Assembly (NCBI GenBank): GCA_964539825.1
Contig: CAZIKF010000018.1
Location: forward strand, 1 to 64,000
Length of the DNA: 64,000 bases
Source of the DNA: CAZIKF01 sp964539825
Lineage (GTDB): Bacteria; Muiribacteriota; UBA6191
Direction: 5' to 3'
The notes beneath the pieces were generated by a model, which saw only the letters and a program-made list of their open reading frames with translations, was not told where the DNA came from and ran no database searches. Below, in pieces: positions 7,971 through 16,952 of this stretch. Each line of letters starts with the position of its first letter. Position 1 is the first letter of the stretch. The position numbers and the translations under genes were made by a program.

Positions 7971-8744
7971 TCACTGCCCGAAATTGAAAACCATTCCCAA
8001 AGTCACCTGGTTATCGGCCTTCTTTACCCCTGGAGGGGGATTGCTATCATACTCGCGCGTAAACCCTATTCGAGTACTTACATTTTTCGTCAATTTTGAA
8101 TCAAGGTGACCCGAAAAGAACAGTCGATGATCCTTAAAGTCACCGATCTTTGGAATAAAGAAAAAATCATAGCCAAGGTTTACACTCTCATTAAGAGCCA
8201 AAGTTCCCACATCTCTCAGTGACCAGCGGGTATCCTCACTGGTCTTACGAGTAAGTAACAGCCTTTCCGTCTCTTTAGCGATCACCAGGCTCAATCCGTG
8301 TTTTAACTTACCGAACTGCAGATCAATCCAGGGACCGAAACCATAGGTAAAGCGGTTGTCCAACTGAGTGAAAAAGCTTTCTCCATAGGTACTATAGAAA
8401 ATCCATTTTCTACGGTTTTTTGTGGGGAGATCATAACGCAATACCAGGGACTTTTTGTCCTGTAAAACGCTATTGAAGAAAGTGCTGTTCTCATAATCCC
8501 CTTTCAAATAAATACTCTTGCGATCGAATTCACGAAAAAGGACAAAACCGGCACCACGATTGCGCATGTCAATATTGCCCTCGGTCTCAAAATAATTGAA
8601 AGAGAGATCCGCCTTCCAGATTCTGGCACTCCCCTTCACATCTTCAGGTCGGAGTGTACGGGTGTCCTGGTGGCGTACCGGGATAGAACCCGTGATACTT
8701 AAGCACAAGAGAAAAATCCATAATCGAAGGGTGAGAATAAGCAT
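7971..8744 (-). CDS. DUF481-family outer-membrane protein
   Basis: About 257 residues from the ATG at 8744, which has a good SD (AGGGAG) and gives an N-terminal signal peptide (MLILTLRLWIFLLCLSITGS). The body alternates polar and hydrophobic residues as in a small beta-barrel. The C-terminal NPPPGVKKADNQVTLGM is the signature of the DUF481 'salt-induced outer membrane protein' family, and the chain ends near an aromatic residue (FNFGQ). Function of the family is poorly known. The frame is open for 11 more codons upstream without a better start. Confidence 0.75.
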   Translation of the reverse strand: MLILTLRLWIFLLCLSITGSIPVRHQDTRTLRPEDVKGSARIWKADLSFNYFETEGNIDMRNRGAGFVLFREFDRKSIYLKGDYENSTFFNSVLQDKKSLVLRYDLPTKNRRKWIFYSTYGESFFTQLDNRFTYGFGPWIDLQFGKLKHGLSLVIAKETERLLLTRKTSEDTRWSLRDVGTLALNESVNLGYDFFFIPKIGDFKDHRLFFSGHLDSKLTKNVSTRIGFTREYDSNPPPGVKKADNQVTLGMVFNFGQ

Positions 8745-8870
8745 AGAACTCCCTGTTTTCAGGCATTCCAGATTCAAGAAAACTCTCCTAATCTATCGAG
8801 ACAAACAAGGTTTCTCCAGAGGCTTGAGGACCCGATTTCAGCCCATACCAAGAATCCTTGGGATCCGTGA

Positions 8871-9025
8871 GTCGGGGAGCGAAATTTTCGGGAGATTTTG
8901 GGTGAGCGAAAAGTTCACTGAGAGTGAAGACGACGAAGAGACTAGCAGAGCGAATTTCGAGGAGGATTGAGCGGACCAGTGGACTTTGCAGCCAGCCGAA
9001 AGTCTCGAAAATTTCACACCTCGGC
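8871..9025. repeat. long imperfect palindrome
   Basis: Arm 8871-8920 is complementary, with mismatches, to about 8977-9025; the best core is GAAATTTTCG (8881-8890) against CGAAAATTTC (9006-9015). The 56-base centre carries a small CGAA-t-TTCG hairpin. It lies in the 284-base gap between two minus-strand genes and touches the stop of the upstream one. The plus strand here is formally open but looks like a shadow of the palindrome. Confidence 0.5.
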
Positions 9026-9028
9026 TTA

Positions 9029-9607
9029 CTACTTCTTCAATTGTTTTTGTACCTCTCTCCATTCGGGGCGCTTGCCAGGTTCAAGAAACCTCACTGATTT
9101 AACATCGTCTCCAGTCTCGGAGAGTCCATCAGGTCCGGAAAGATCCGGAAGAGGACAAATACCGCTAGCTGAGCGCACCGCAAATTTAGCCGCCTGCCAG
9201 GTACTTCCAGCAGGTAGACTTCCCAGATCCCATCCCTTTTGTTGTGCATGTTCGAAGATCCAGTCCCGAACCGAGGGCGGACAGTTGGAATGGATCCAGG
9301 CAAAGTACAGATCATCAGGGGTATGAAATCTCTCATCCTTGCCAGCGGAAAATAGGAGCCTTGAAGAAGCCTGCCAGTAGAACGGATTTCCCCATCCATC
9401 CTTAGGATGATTTTTTGAATCCTTCGAAAACTCTTCCTTACCCTGGGCAAGCCTCGTCTCTACAAAAAACTGATGTGCCAGACCCGGCGTCAAAAATCTG
9501 GCTTTCTTTTTAAATGCCCAGGATTTGACTGACGCGGTAACAAAGACAATTAAGATAAGAGCCAGACATAGTCGAAAGACCATTTTCTGGTCGAGTCTTG
9601 GTTTCAT
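9029..9607 (-). CDS. GspG-like (major pseudopilin C-terminal domain) protein
   Basis: 192 residues with one N-terminal hydrophobic segment (residues 9-28), so membrane-anchored or exported. Residues 65-105 (DGWGNPFYW ... GKDERFHTPDDLYF) match the C-terminal region of type II secretion major pseudopilins, where DPWGNPY and the GxDGxxxTxDD loop bind calcium. A second DGLSETGDD-like loop follows near residue 160. No prepilin peptidase site (G-FTLIE) is visible at the N-terminus and no other T2SS gene is nearby, so this is a pseudopilin-like domain in another context. Starts 9 bases after the M15 peptidase stop; probably one operon. Confidence 0.6.
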   Translation of the reverse strand: MKPRLDQKMVFRLCLALILIVFVTASVKSWAFKKKARFLTPGLAHQFFVETRLAQGKEEFSKDSKNHPKDGWGNPFYWQASSRLLFSAGKDERFHTPDDLYFAWIHSNCPPSVRDWIFEHAQQKGWDLGSLPAGSTWQAAKFAVRSASGICPLPDLSGPDGLSETGDDVKSVRFLEPGKRPEWREVQKQLKK

Positions 9608-9616
9608 GGTAAACCA

Positions 9617-10249
9617 TCATAATGGATTCAGCGGTTTCTCGAAATGCTGCCAGTCTTTAAGGGAACTCCAGTCCCCTCCCCAAATCCAGCCAAGTTTTCT
9701 GAATTCCTGAACGACCGGGTGGTCTGCGCTGAGAGTTCCCCTTGCATACGGGTCATAACTTGCACGAGGGGGAAGAATGACCCCATCCCGAACAAATGGA
9801 TTTTGCACTGGATTCAAATCAATCGCCAATCCAAGGGCGTGTCTGGATAGTTGGGTTTTTCCAGTTTTGGTTCGATAATGGAATGCGCTGCTATTGTTTG
9901 CCTCCATGGAAAGCTCATCCAGGGGTGAACCAGCCCTGCAAAACCTTGGATCTCCAATGGGAATTACGCTTTGCAGAGGAAACTTCAATTCCAAAACCCG
10001 AATAAAGAGCCTGTGTATATCTTGACTGATGGCTCGATGGACCACGATCTGACCCCGGTGAATCTTTCGGTCAAAAGAGAAGTAATCCACAGTCAATACA
10101 CGTTGTCTGCACCGTAGTGATTCTGGGCAATAAGAACCTGCACAGGCTGAGATTATCTGCTCATGGGTATGACTTGAATCGAGCAGAGGATTCTCTAGTG
10201 TTCCTGGTTCTGAATGGATAGAGAACGAGTCGTGTCTTGGGGAAGTCAT
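9617..10249 (-). CDS. M15-family peptidoglycan peptidase
   Basis: 210 residues. The C-terminal half shows the M15C (CwlK/VanY-type) zinc site: SRHALGLAIDLNP gives the His and Asp ligands, GWIWGGDWSSLKDWQHFE gives the general base and last His. Such enzymes cleave L-Ala-D-Glu or D-Ala-D-Ala bonds in peptidoglycan. The N-terminal 70 residues are unassigned and show no clear signal peptide from the ATG at 10249. Upstream of, and probably co-transcribed with, the GspG-like gene. Confidence 0.85.
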   Translation of the reverse strand: MTSPRHDSFSIHSEPGTLENPLLDSSHTHEQIISACAGSYCPESLRCRQRVLTVDYFSFDRKIHRGQIVVHRAISQDIHRLFIRVLELKFPLQSVIPIGDPRFCRAGSPLDELSMEANNSSAFHYRTKTGKTQLSRHALGLAIDLNPVQNPFVRDGVILPPRASYDPYARGTLSADHPVVQEFRKLGWIWGGDWSSLKDWQHFEKPLNPL

Positions 10250-10379
10250 TGATTCTTGCCCTAGACATCGACGAAATCAAGTTAGCTCTGGAGGATTCAC
10301 TACCCATTTCGTGGGTTTGTTCCTGAAAACTCCGGGGCTCTACCTACCCTGAATCTGCGTGGTAAACTTTAAGACTCAA

Positions 10380-10952
10380 ATGAACTATTGCAATCAATGC
10401 GGAGCGGGCCTACGATCTGAAATCCCCGAAGGGGATGATCGCCTGCGATACGTCTGTACTTCCTGCGAGTGGATTCACTATGAAAATCCTCGAATCATCG
10501 TGGGTTGCCTGCCTGTCTGGGAAGAAGAAATTCTACTTTGCAGAAGATCTATTGAACCGCGCAGAGGCTATTGGACCTTACCCTGCGGATTTATGGAAAA
10601 TGGGGAACGCGTTGAAGACGGTGCCCTCAGAGAAACCCTTGAGGAAGCCAATGCCAGGGTGGAAATCGAAAACCTCCATACCCTTTACTCCGTGGTTCAT
10701 GTGAACCAGGTCTATTTAATTTTTCTTGCACGGCTAGTGGATTTAGAATTTTTCCCCGGCTATGAAAGCCTGGAAACCGTTTTATTCAAGCATGATCAGA
10801 TTCCCTGGGAGGAAATCGCCTTTAGTTCCGTTCGCTTTTGTCTCGAGAATTACGTTAAGGATTTTCCCAATCTTTCTCCACAGCCCATCAGGGGTTCCCT
10901 GGTCAGAAATCGATCCAACACACCCCGGCCTGGTTTCAATTCGAAACCTTAA
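10380..10952 (+). CDS. NUDIX hydrolase with N-terminal zinc ribbon
   Basis: About 190 residues. Starts with a zinc ribbon (CNQCGAG ... CTSCEWIHYENPR) of the type seen in NudC-like and ADP-ribose pyrophosphatase-like Nudix proteins. The Nudix box is at GFMENGERVEDGALRETLEE; the usual Gly after EE-x is replaced (EEANA), but the catalytic REXXEE core is intact. It would hydrolyse a nucleoside diphosphate linked to another group; substrate unknown. I prefer the ATG at 10380 over the GTG at 10359; neither has a strong SD. Confidence 0.88.
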   Translation: MNYCNQCGAGLRSEIPEGDDRLRYVCTSCEWIHYENPRIIVGCLPVWEEEILLCRRSIEPRRGYWTLPCGFMENGERVEDGALRETLEEANARVEIENLHTLYSVVHVNQVYLIFLARLVDLEFFPGYESLETVLFKHDQIPWEEIAFSSVRFCLENYVKDFPNLSPQPIRGSLVRNRSNTPRPGFNSKP

Positions 10953-10984
10953 TCGATTTTCAGATTGGAACAAGCCCGTTTAGA

Positions 10985-11797
10985 TTATTCAGTAGAACTG
11001 GGATCCCAGCAGGTACGAAAACCCTCATCCAGCTTATCCAGAAGATTCATGTCATCCGCAGAAAGAGAAAACCTAAACACATCGAAGTTTTCCTGAATTC
11101 GACCTTGTTTAACCGACTTGGGAAGAGGTACGGCACCCTTTTGCATAGACCAGCGAATCATGATCTGGGCTGGACTCGCCTCAAACTTTGAACCAAGTTC
11201 GGCCAACAGGGGATGAGATAACTTTTGAGCTTGTGCAAGGGGACTATAGGCCTCAAGGACAATCCCCTGGGAACGACAGGTATCCAGCAGTTCTTTTTGG
11301 TAGAGAAAAGGACTGAATTCCACCTGGTTAACCATAGGTTTGATACTGGCATAACCTTCCATTTCCTGAAGATGTTTCGAGGTGTAGTTACTTACACCGA
11401 TGGAACGGCATTTGCCCTGCTCATAGAGTTTCTCCAGAGCCTTCCAGGTATCTGCCCTGGTATGGGTTTGAGGCCAGTGAATCAGCAGCAGGTCAAAGTA
11501 ATCCACAGCAGCTTGAGAAAGACTCTTCTCAAATGAATCACAGGCAGCTTCAAATCCCTGGTTTGCGTTCCAGATTTTGGTGGTCAAAAAGAGACTTTCG
11601 CGTGGAATTGAGCTATCACGGATGGCTTTGCCGACATCCGCCTCATTTGCGTAAATCTGGGCGGTATCAACATGCCGATAACCAGCCTCCAGGGCCCAGA
11701 GCACTGCCTGATAAGCCTCCTGCCCTGGTTTCGATTGGAATACCCCAAACCCAGGGCTGGGCATTTCAAGTCCATTGGAAAGATCTATTTTTTCCAT
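10985..11797 (-). CDS. aldo/keto reductase
   Basis: About 270 residues. Catalytic tetrad visible: Asp and Tyr in HVDTAQIYANE, Lys in FLTTKIW, His in DLLLIHWP. The family consensus GVSNY and IMIRWSMQKGAVPLPKS (NADPH binding) are present. It reduces aldehydes or ketones with NADPH, typical of the 2,5-diketo-D-gluconate reductase-like group. The start is the ATG at 11797, preceded by AGAGGGGG; the frame is open 14 codons further. Confidence 0.93.
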   Translation of the reverse strand: MEKIDLSNGLEMPSPGFGVFQSKPGQEAYQAVLWALEAGYRHVDTAQIYANEADVGKAIRDSSIPRESLFLTTKIWNANQGFEAACDSFEKSLSQAAVDYFDLLLIHWPQTHTRADTWKALEKLYEQGKCRSIGVSNYTSKHLQEMEGYASIKPMVNQVEFSPFLYQKELLDTCRSQGIVLEAYSPLAQAQKLSHPLLAELGSKFEASPAQIMIRWSMQKGAVPLPKSVKQGRIQENFDVFRFSLSADDMNLLDKLDEGFRTCWDPSSTE

Positions 11798-11883
11798 CGA
11801 TTCCCCCTCTTGCTGACTCATCATATCAAAACTTGGCATGGAGCTTGTACTGATAGAGGTGGAACAATCACAAAAGGAAACCT

Positions 11884-12879
11884 ATGAATTATCCGTCCCA
11901 GGGACAAAAGTTCACATTAAGAAGTCTAACCAATAATGGGAGCAGCATACTCCTGGTCCTGGCTATGTTTGGAGTCAGCACACTCCTTGGTGCTGTAATT
12001 GCCGGATGGCTGGGAATCTTCTTTTCCACGGCACTCTTTGTAATCGCGCTGGTGGCACAGGAGAAAGTTCCGCTGGAAGTCATGCTAAAGATTCAAGGCG
12101 CACATCCCATTCACCCTTTCGAGCACAGGGAACTATACGAGCTGGCGGGAACCCTCTCTGCCAGGGCAGGCTTAAATGCTGTCCCCATGCTTTACTGGTT
12201 ACCTTCGCCCGTACCCAACGCCTTCGCCACTCAACAAGGAACTAAGACCGTTATAGCGGTGAGTTCAGGCTTAATGCAAAATCTTTGTGCAAGGGAAATC
12301 CAGGGAGTACTGGCACATGAAATCGCCCATCTGAAAAATGAGGATCCCAGGCTGCTCAAAGTAGCCCAGGCCGCTGTTCAAGTCACCGGATTTCTTTCTA
12401 CCTGGGGTCAGATTATGGCCTTGATTCTTCTTCCGCTTACCCTTGTGGGAATTGTCTCTTACTCTCTTCAAGGCCTGGCCTTGCTCCTCTTAGCCCCGTG
12501 GGTGAGTGTCTTCTTACAAGCAGCCCTTTCCAGGGGTAGAGAGTGGGAAGCTGACAGGGTGGGGGCAGAACTTTCCCGCGACCCTATTGGGCTGGCCACG
12601 GCGCTAAAAAAGATGCAGGACCTGACCAATCCCTGGATTTATAGGTTCTTTGGCAAGGAAAACAGGCTAAAGATCCCGCAGATCCTGAGGTCTCATCCCC
12701 AAACATCCTCTAGAATCAGGAGACTGAAGGAAATGGAAAAAAATTATCCCGGACCCATCGTCAGTCCTTACTGGAATAAGCTTCCCCAGCCTTCGGGACG
12801 CTTCTACCCGGGACCCTTTGAACAATGGCTCTTAAGAGTGATTCAGGGGATGCTCAGAGGAAACCGGAATTATCGCTGA
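11884..12879 (+). CDS. M48-family membrane metalloprotease (HtpX-like)
   Basis: 331 residues. Two N-terminal transmembrane segments, zinc motif HEIAH (VLAHEIAHLKNEDPR), two further hydrophobic segments, then the glutamate ligand in GREWEADRVGAE, as in HtpX and Ste24-type peptidases. These inner-membrane enzymes remove misfolded membrane proteins. A good SD (AGGAAACCT) precedes the ATG. Convergent with the next gene with only one base between stop codons. An HtpX-like paralogue rather than certain HtpX. Confidence 0.88.
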   Translation: MNYPSQGQKFTLRSLTNNGSSILLVLAMFGVSTLLGAVIAGWLGIFFSTALFVIALVAQEKVPLEVMLKIQGAHPIHPFEHRELYELAGTLSARAGLNAVPMLYWLPSPVPNAFATQQGTKTVIAVSSGLMQNLCAREIQGVLAHEIAHLKNEDPRLLKVAQAAVQVTGFLSTWGQIMALILLPLTLVGIVSYSLQGLALLLLAPWVSVFLQAALSRGREWEADRVGAELSRDPIGLATALKKMQDLTNPWIYRFFGKENRLKIPQILRSHPQTSSRIRRLKEMEKNYPGPIVSPYWNKLPQPSGRFYPGPFEQWLLRVIQGMLRGNRNYR

Positions 12880-12880
12880 G

Positions 12881-13885
12881 TTAGTGAGATGCGGGTTCAG
12901 CGGCGCATTCGCTGTCGAGGCTCTCCGCTGGCAGTAGATCAAAGTGAGGGCCAAAGGTCTTTGACATGCTCAGATACTCAATCATTGCTTTACGAGGTTT
13001 CTGCCTTCCCCAGCAGACCAGCCTTTTGCCATGAGTTAAATCCCGCCCGGTCCTTGGATCATCAACCTCCAAAATCAGGTCAAAACAGGAACTATTTAGC
13101 TCTGTAGGAACTTGAAAGAATATCTCTACACTAGAGCATTTTCGATGTTCTGGAACCATATTTTTTCTCTGGATCTTAACGGCCTCAAATTCACCTTTTT
13201 CGCCTTTGAGCCAGGCCCTGGGAAACCTGGTACCAAGACGCTTGGACTCATCGGATTCAGGATACTGGACACGCACCAGTATTTTGCTCTCTGAGGGTGG
13301 GATAGCCTTTCCCACAACTCGGTCCAAAAAGGGTTGAAACGGATAAAGTTTGAGGCGTATCTGATCTTGAAGCAACGCAATGATCATGGGATCATTGGCC
13401 CTACTTCCATGGCGGTCCCAGGCATGAACCATGGCACTCATTCTACCCGAGAGTACTTCCACCCTAAATTTTGATTCAGAGGAAGTTCCTGTGACTACAA
13501 TATTTGAGAAACCCGCGTAGAGCGGAATTCTGGTGAAGAAGATTCCAAGGGATGAGGAAGCCGCAGACTTCTGAATCAATTCAGCCACAGGCACAGCTTC
13601 CACCAACGGAATTTTGGTGACCTCTTCATCATGATTTTCTGTTTTCCATTCAATCCTGATAAAGTCACGAGACTTGGGGGTGAGTTCTTCAATGATCAGT
13701 ACCACCAGTTCACCCTGATGCCTTTGTTTTAAAGACTCGAGATATCTTTGAAACCTGGTCTCTCTATAGTGACCTACACCATCAAATCGAAATGCAAAAC
13801 TTCCCTCTTGAGCAGGACAAAGATTGAAAGACAGGCTTAAGAACAGGATTGGAATCCAGGATTTAGCCAGGAAAAACCCAAACAT
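12881..13885 (-). CDS. secreted protein of unknown function
   Basis: About 334 residues from the ATG at 13885, which gives a clear signal peptide (hydrophobic core SWIPILFLSLSF, cleavage near CPAQ). The frame is open for 90 codons upstream, but that part is basic and unlike a secretion signal. The body is mixed alpha/beta and soluble-looking, with no motif I recognise. The C-terminus is acidic. Neighbours (M48 protease, carboxylase homologue) give no firm clue. Confidence 0.6.
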   Translation of the reverse strand: MFGFFLAKSWIPILFLSLSFNLCPAQEGSFAFRFDGVGHYRETRFQRYLESLKQRHQGELVVLIIEELTPKSRDFIRIEWKTENHDEEVTKIPLVEAVPVAELIQKSAASSSLGIFFTRIPLYAGFSNIVVTGTSSESKFRVEVLSGRMSAMVHAWDRHGSRANDPMIIALLQDQIRLKLYPFQPFLDRVVGKAIPPSESKILVRVQYPESDESKRLGTRFPRAWLKGEKGEFEAVKIQRKNMVPEHRKCSSVEIFFQVPTELNSSCFDLILEVDDPRTGRDLTHGKRLVCWGRQKPRKAMIEYLSMSKTFGPHFDLLPAESLDSECAAEPASH

Positions 13886-14109
13886 AGAACAACCACGGTG
13901 TGGCCAACACAAAGTGTTTTGGAACAACTCTCTCAATAGGTACATTTTCGTCTTTTGAATTCCTGACTCTCTTCTCTTCGTCATAAAGCCGGTTCTTGAA
14001 TTACCTCTGTGGACTCTCCTGTAAAAAAACCCGCCCGGTGAAGCTGGATTGAATAGAGAAACTAAGTCCAGCCTCGATGAATGAAACCTATTAGAGTTAG
14101 AATCTATCC

Positions 14110-15489
14110 ATGAGTGCAGAAAACCAATCTTCCCCCTGGGCGCTAAGGTTCTCATCGTGGAAACTCTACCTTAATGAACCGGTTAGCGCTGCGCCCCTGG
14201 TTTTTTTTAGACTGATTTTCGGACTGATCATGTTCATTGAAGTCCTCAGATTCTTTCATCACGGCTGGATCGAGCGCTATTTTGTTGAGCCTAACTTCTA
14301 TTTTCCCTATACCGGATTCAAATGGCTGAGTCCACTACCCGGGGAGGGAATGTTCATCCTGTTTATTCTCCTGGGTGTTTTATCCTTATGCATTTTCCTC
14401 GGGTGGTTCTATCGCCTGGCCGCCTTTTTCTTTGCCCTGGGCTTCTCCTACCAATTTCTTCTGGATCAATCCAATTATCTGAATCACTTCTACCTGATTA
14501 TTTTACTCTCGTTTCTACTGGTTGTACTTCCATCTCACACCTACCTCAGCATTGATTCCTTGCGAAATCCACTCCTCCGGGCAAAAACTGTTCCCTTCTG
14601 GTCTCTTTTCCTTCTTCGGTTCCAACTCGCTATTCCCTATGTCTTCGGGGGAATCGCTAAACTCAATGCTGATTGGCTGCAAGGTTATCCTCTGAAGTAT
14701 TGGCTCCTAGACCGAATGGACTTCCCCATTCTTGGTCCCTATTTTAATGAAAAGGGCATGGTTTTGAGTTTTGCCTACGGGGGACTGCTCTTTGATTTAT
14801 TGATTGTACCCGCTCTTTTGTATTCAAGAACGCGAATCCCTGCGCTTTTTGCACTGGCTTTCTTCCATGTAACCAATCATATGCTGTTTACCATCGGCAT
14901 CTTTCCCTGGCTTATGCTCTTGTCCACGCTGGTCTTCCTACCTCCAAACTGGTCAGAGTTTCTGCTGAGATTCAAAGCAGGTCTTGAGCATTTGAAAACC
15001 ACCAAACCTCATTTTGGCCTTACTAAACCGGGTATGGTCTTTTTAGCTTGCTATATCAGCATTCAAATTCTTGTTCCCCTGAGACATTACCAGGTCTCTG
15101 AAAACCCAAGCTGGGATGAAATTGGACATCGCTTTGCATGGCATATGAAACTAAGATCGAAAAGAGGTCGGGTCTATCTCCAGGTTGAAAATCTCGACAC
15201 CAGGCATAGACACTTCGAAGACCCTGCCCATCATCTCAGCCCCCGCCAGTTGAGAAAACTATCCACACGGCCGATTATGATTCATGAATTCGCGCGTAAA
15301 TTAAAAGAATTTCTACTTGAGAATGGCCTAGAAAACGTCGCTATTCGTGCGCATGCAATGGCTTCTTTGAACGGAAGACCCTATCAATACATCATTGATC
15401 CCACAATTGATTTGCTGAAAATCAAAGATCCGTTTTGGCAAAACAGAGAATGGATCATTCCCCTGTATACTCCGCTTCAGAAGTTCTAA
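14110..15489 (+). CDS. vitamin K-dependent gamma-carboxylase homologue (HTTM domain)
   Basis: 459 residues with several transmembrane segments in the first 290, then a soluble C-terminal part. Segments align well with human GGCX: DQSNYLNHFYL (human NNHSYL, His160), YVFGGIAKLNADWLQGY (human AGVKKLDADWVEGY) and FHVTNHMLFTIGIF (human FHCMNSQLFSIGMF). His126 and Lys184 occupy the positions of the reported catalytic His160 and Lys218. The human enzyme carboxylates Glu using reduced vitamin K; the bacterial role is unknown and could be vitamin K epoxidation. Its stop codon overlaps that of the convergent kinase (shared CTAA, 15486-15489). Confidence 0.85.
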   Translation: MSAENQSSPWALRFSSWKLYLNEPVSAAPLVFFRLIFGLIMFIEVLRFFHHGWIERYFVEPNFYFPYTGFKWLSPLPGEGMFILFILLGVLSLCIFLGWFYRLAAFFFALGFSYQFLLDQSNYLNHFYLIILLSFLLVVLPSHTYLSIDSLRNPLLRAKTVPFWSLFLLRFQLAIPYVFGGIAKLNADWLQGYPLKYWLLDRMDFPILGPYFNEKGMVLSFAYGGLLFDLLIVPALLYSRTRIPALFALAFFHVTNHMLFTIGIFPWLMLLSTLVFLPPNWSEFLLRFKAGLEHLKTTKPHFGLTKPGMVFLACYISIQILVPLRHYQVSENPSWDEIGHRFAWHMKLRSKRGRVYLQVENLDTRHRHFEDPAHHLSPRQLRKLSTRPIMIHEFARKLKEFLLENGLENVAIRAHAMASLNGRPYQYIIDPTIDLLKIKDPFWQNREWIIPLYTPLQKF

Positions 15490-16652
15490 GCCCCTTTTTT
15501 TACAGCCCTCGGCAGAGTCAAAAAAAAAGTACTTCCCTTTCCCTTTTCAGATTCAACCCAAATACGACCCCCGTGCCGTTCCACAATTTTCTTACAGGTA
15601 GCCAGACCAACACCAGTCCCTGGATAGTCATCCTGCGCATGGAGCCTGCGAAAAAGCTCAAAAATATCCTGGGAAAATTTCGGATCGATCCCGATCCCAT
15701 TATCTGAAACAGAGATTCGGAATCGATCGGATTCTCTATGGGAGTCGATTCGTATCTTAGGGGGAATCCCAGCGGATTTGTATCGTATAGCGTTGCCAAC
15801 GAGGTTCTGAAACAAGATTAGGAACTGGGTCTTGCAGCCATCCAGATGGGGCATCTTACCCGTCTCAATCGTGGCTCCTGATTCGAGTATCGCTACACGC
15901 AAGTTTTCCTTAACCTCCCCGAGAATAGACTCCAGGGAAACGCTTCCACTCGAAGTTTCCCTATCGATCTGGGAAAACTCGAAAAGCTCCTTAATCAATG
16001 TAGACATTCTATTGGCACCGTCTCTCGCAATTTCCAGGTATTCCACTTCCTTCTCGGTCAAACGAGAGTCAGCCTTCTTACGAAGCAGGTCCAAATAACT
16101 TGAAATCACGCGCAGCGGTTCATTTAAATCATGGGATAACATATAGCCCATGCTGGCAAGATCCTCATTTGAATTTTGTAGTTCCCTGCTTTTCTCATCT
16201 AGCAGATCTCTCTGATCCCGAATCTGCTGTAACAGGTCATGTCGTTCCAGAGAATAAAGAATTACCCTTTCCAGGGCCCGAAGTTCAAAACTCCCCTTCT
16301 CGATGTAGTCCTGAACACCCAATTGCAATGCTTCAAGTGCTATCGTTTCATCCTGCGCGGTCATCACTACCACTGGTGCGCGTGAGACACGTTCCAGGAC
16401 TTTACTTACTGAATCCAAACCATGTCCGTCCGGCAAAGAAAGATCCAACAGAACAATGTCCACAGGAAGTTCTTCGAGAATACGAAATCCTTCCTCCAGG
16501 GTTGATACGTGCTCCACCGAGAAAACCGCTTTGGAAGCAAACCCCAAAACCTTACTGATCGAAAGAGCAAAAGAATAGTCATCTTCGATCAAAAGTACCC
16601 GAATCGCCGAAAATTCCGGATCCTCGGTGAGTATGCTATTAAATGGTTTCAT
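15486..16652 (-). CDS. REC-histidine kinase, Cph1-type
   Basis: About 388 residues from the ATG at 16652 (MKPFNS); the frame is open to 16781 without an SD at either start. N-terminal receiver (VLLIEDDYSF; phospho-Asp in VLLDLSLPDG; Lys in DYIEKGS), a short coil, HisKA with His in LSHDLNEPLRVISSYLDLL, then HATPase with N box (NLVGNAIRY), G1 (DNGIGID) and G2 (GTGVGLATC). No membrane segment. The His box and C-terminus resemble bacteriophytochrome-type kinases. It diverges from an Rcp1-like receiver gene at 16953, the likely partner. Confidence 0.9.
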   Translation of the reverse strand: MKPFNSILTEDPEFSAIRVLLIEDDYSFALSISKVLGFASKAVFSVEHVSTLEEGFRILEELPVDIVLLDLSLPDGHGLDSVSKVLERVSRAPVVVMTAQDETIALEALQLGVQDYIEKGSFELRALERVILYSLERHDLLQQIRDQRDLLDEKSRELQNSNEDLASMGYMLSHDLNEPLRVISSYLDLLRKKADSRLTEKEVEYLEIARDGANRMSTLIKELFEFSQIDRETSSGSVSLESILGEVKENLRVAILESGATIETGKMPHLDGCKTQFLILFQNLVGNAIRYKSAGIPPKIRIDSHRESDRFRISVSDNGIGIDPKFSQDIFELFRRLHAQDDYPGTGVGLATCKKIVERHGGRIWVESEKGKGSTFFLTLPRAVKKGA

Positions 16653-16952
16653 GAAGGGAGCGTAACACTCAGATTGCCCAGATTCAAGACTGCTTAAAGG
16701 GGGAACTAACCAACCATAAATAGGTTCTGAAGTTCTACAACTCTTCAAAAGAAACCGTATACGGGGATAAATGTATGCCATAGGTTGGAAATTAACCCGA
16801 TCTGACGTCCCTTTTCCCTACCCAACAAAGCTATAATAAATGGGAATGAGTTTGATTTCTCAATCACAGAACCAGAAGCTCCTGTCGATCCTCTACACAA
16901 CCGATTGGATCTGAATTAACAGAAGAATAAACTTTCTGAAGAAGGAAAATTT
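16653..16952. other. divergent control region at the left edge of the signalling island
   Basis: 300 bases between divergent kinase and receiver genes. Contains a perfect 10-base palindrome CCGTATACGG (16755-16764) and a -10-like TATAAT (16832-16837) with no good -35. No credible ORF, apart from the possible N-terminal extension of the kinase at its left end. Confidence 0.4.

Noticed and set aside
8596..8970. Plus-strand open frame over the DUF481 start and palindrome
   Set aside because: Basic, unstructured translation antisense to a gene with a good signal peptide and SD.
12881..14155. Full-length 424-codon reading of the secreted protein
   Set aside because: The first 90 codons hide a clear signal peptide at 13885 and overlap the start of the divergent carboxylase homologue.
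16755..16764. CCGTATACGG as a proven operator
   Set aside because: Only a 10-base palindrome; a similar CGTATACG at 2401 shows such sites also occur elsewhere, so it is kept only as a candidate.
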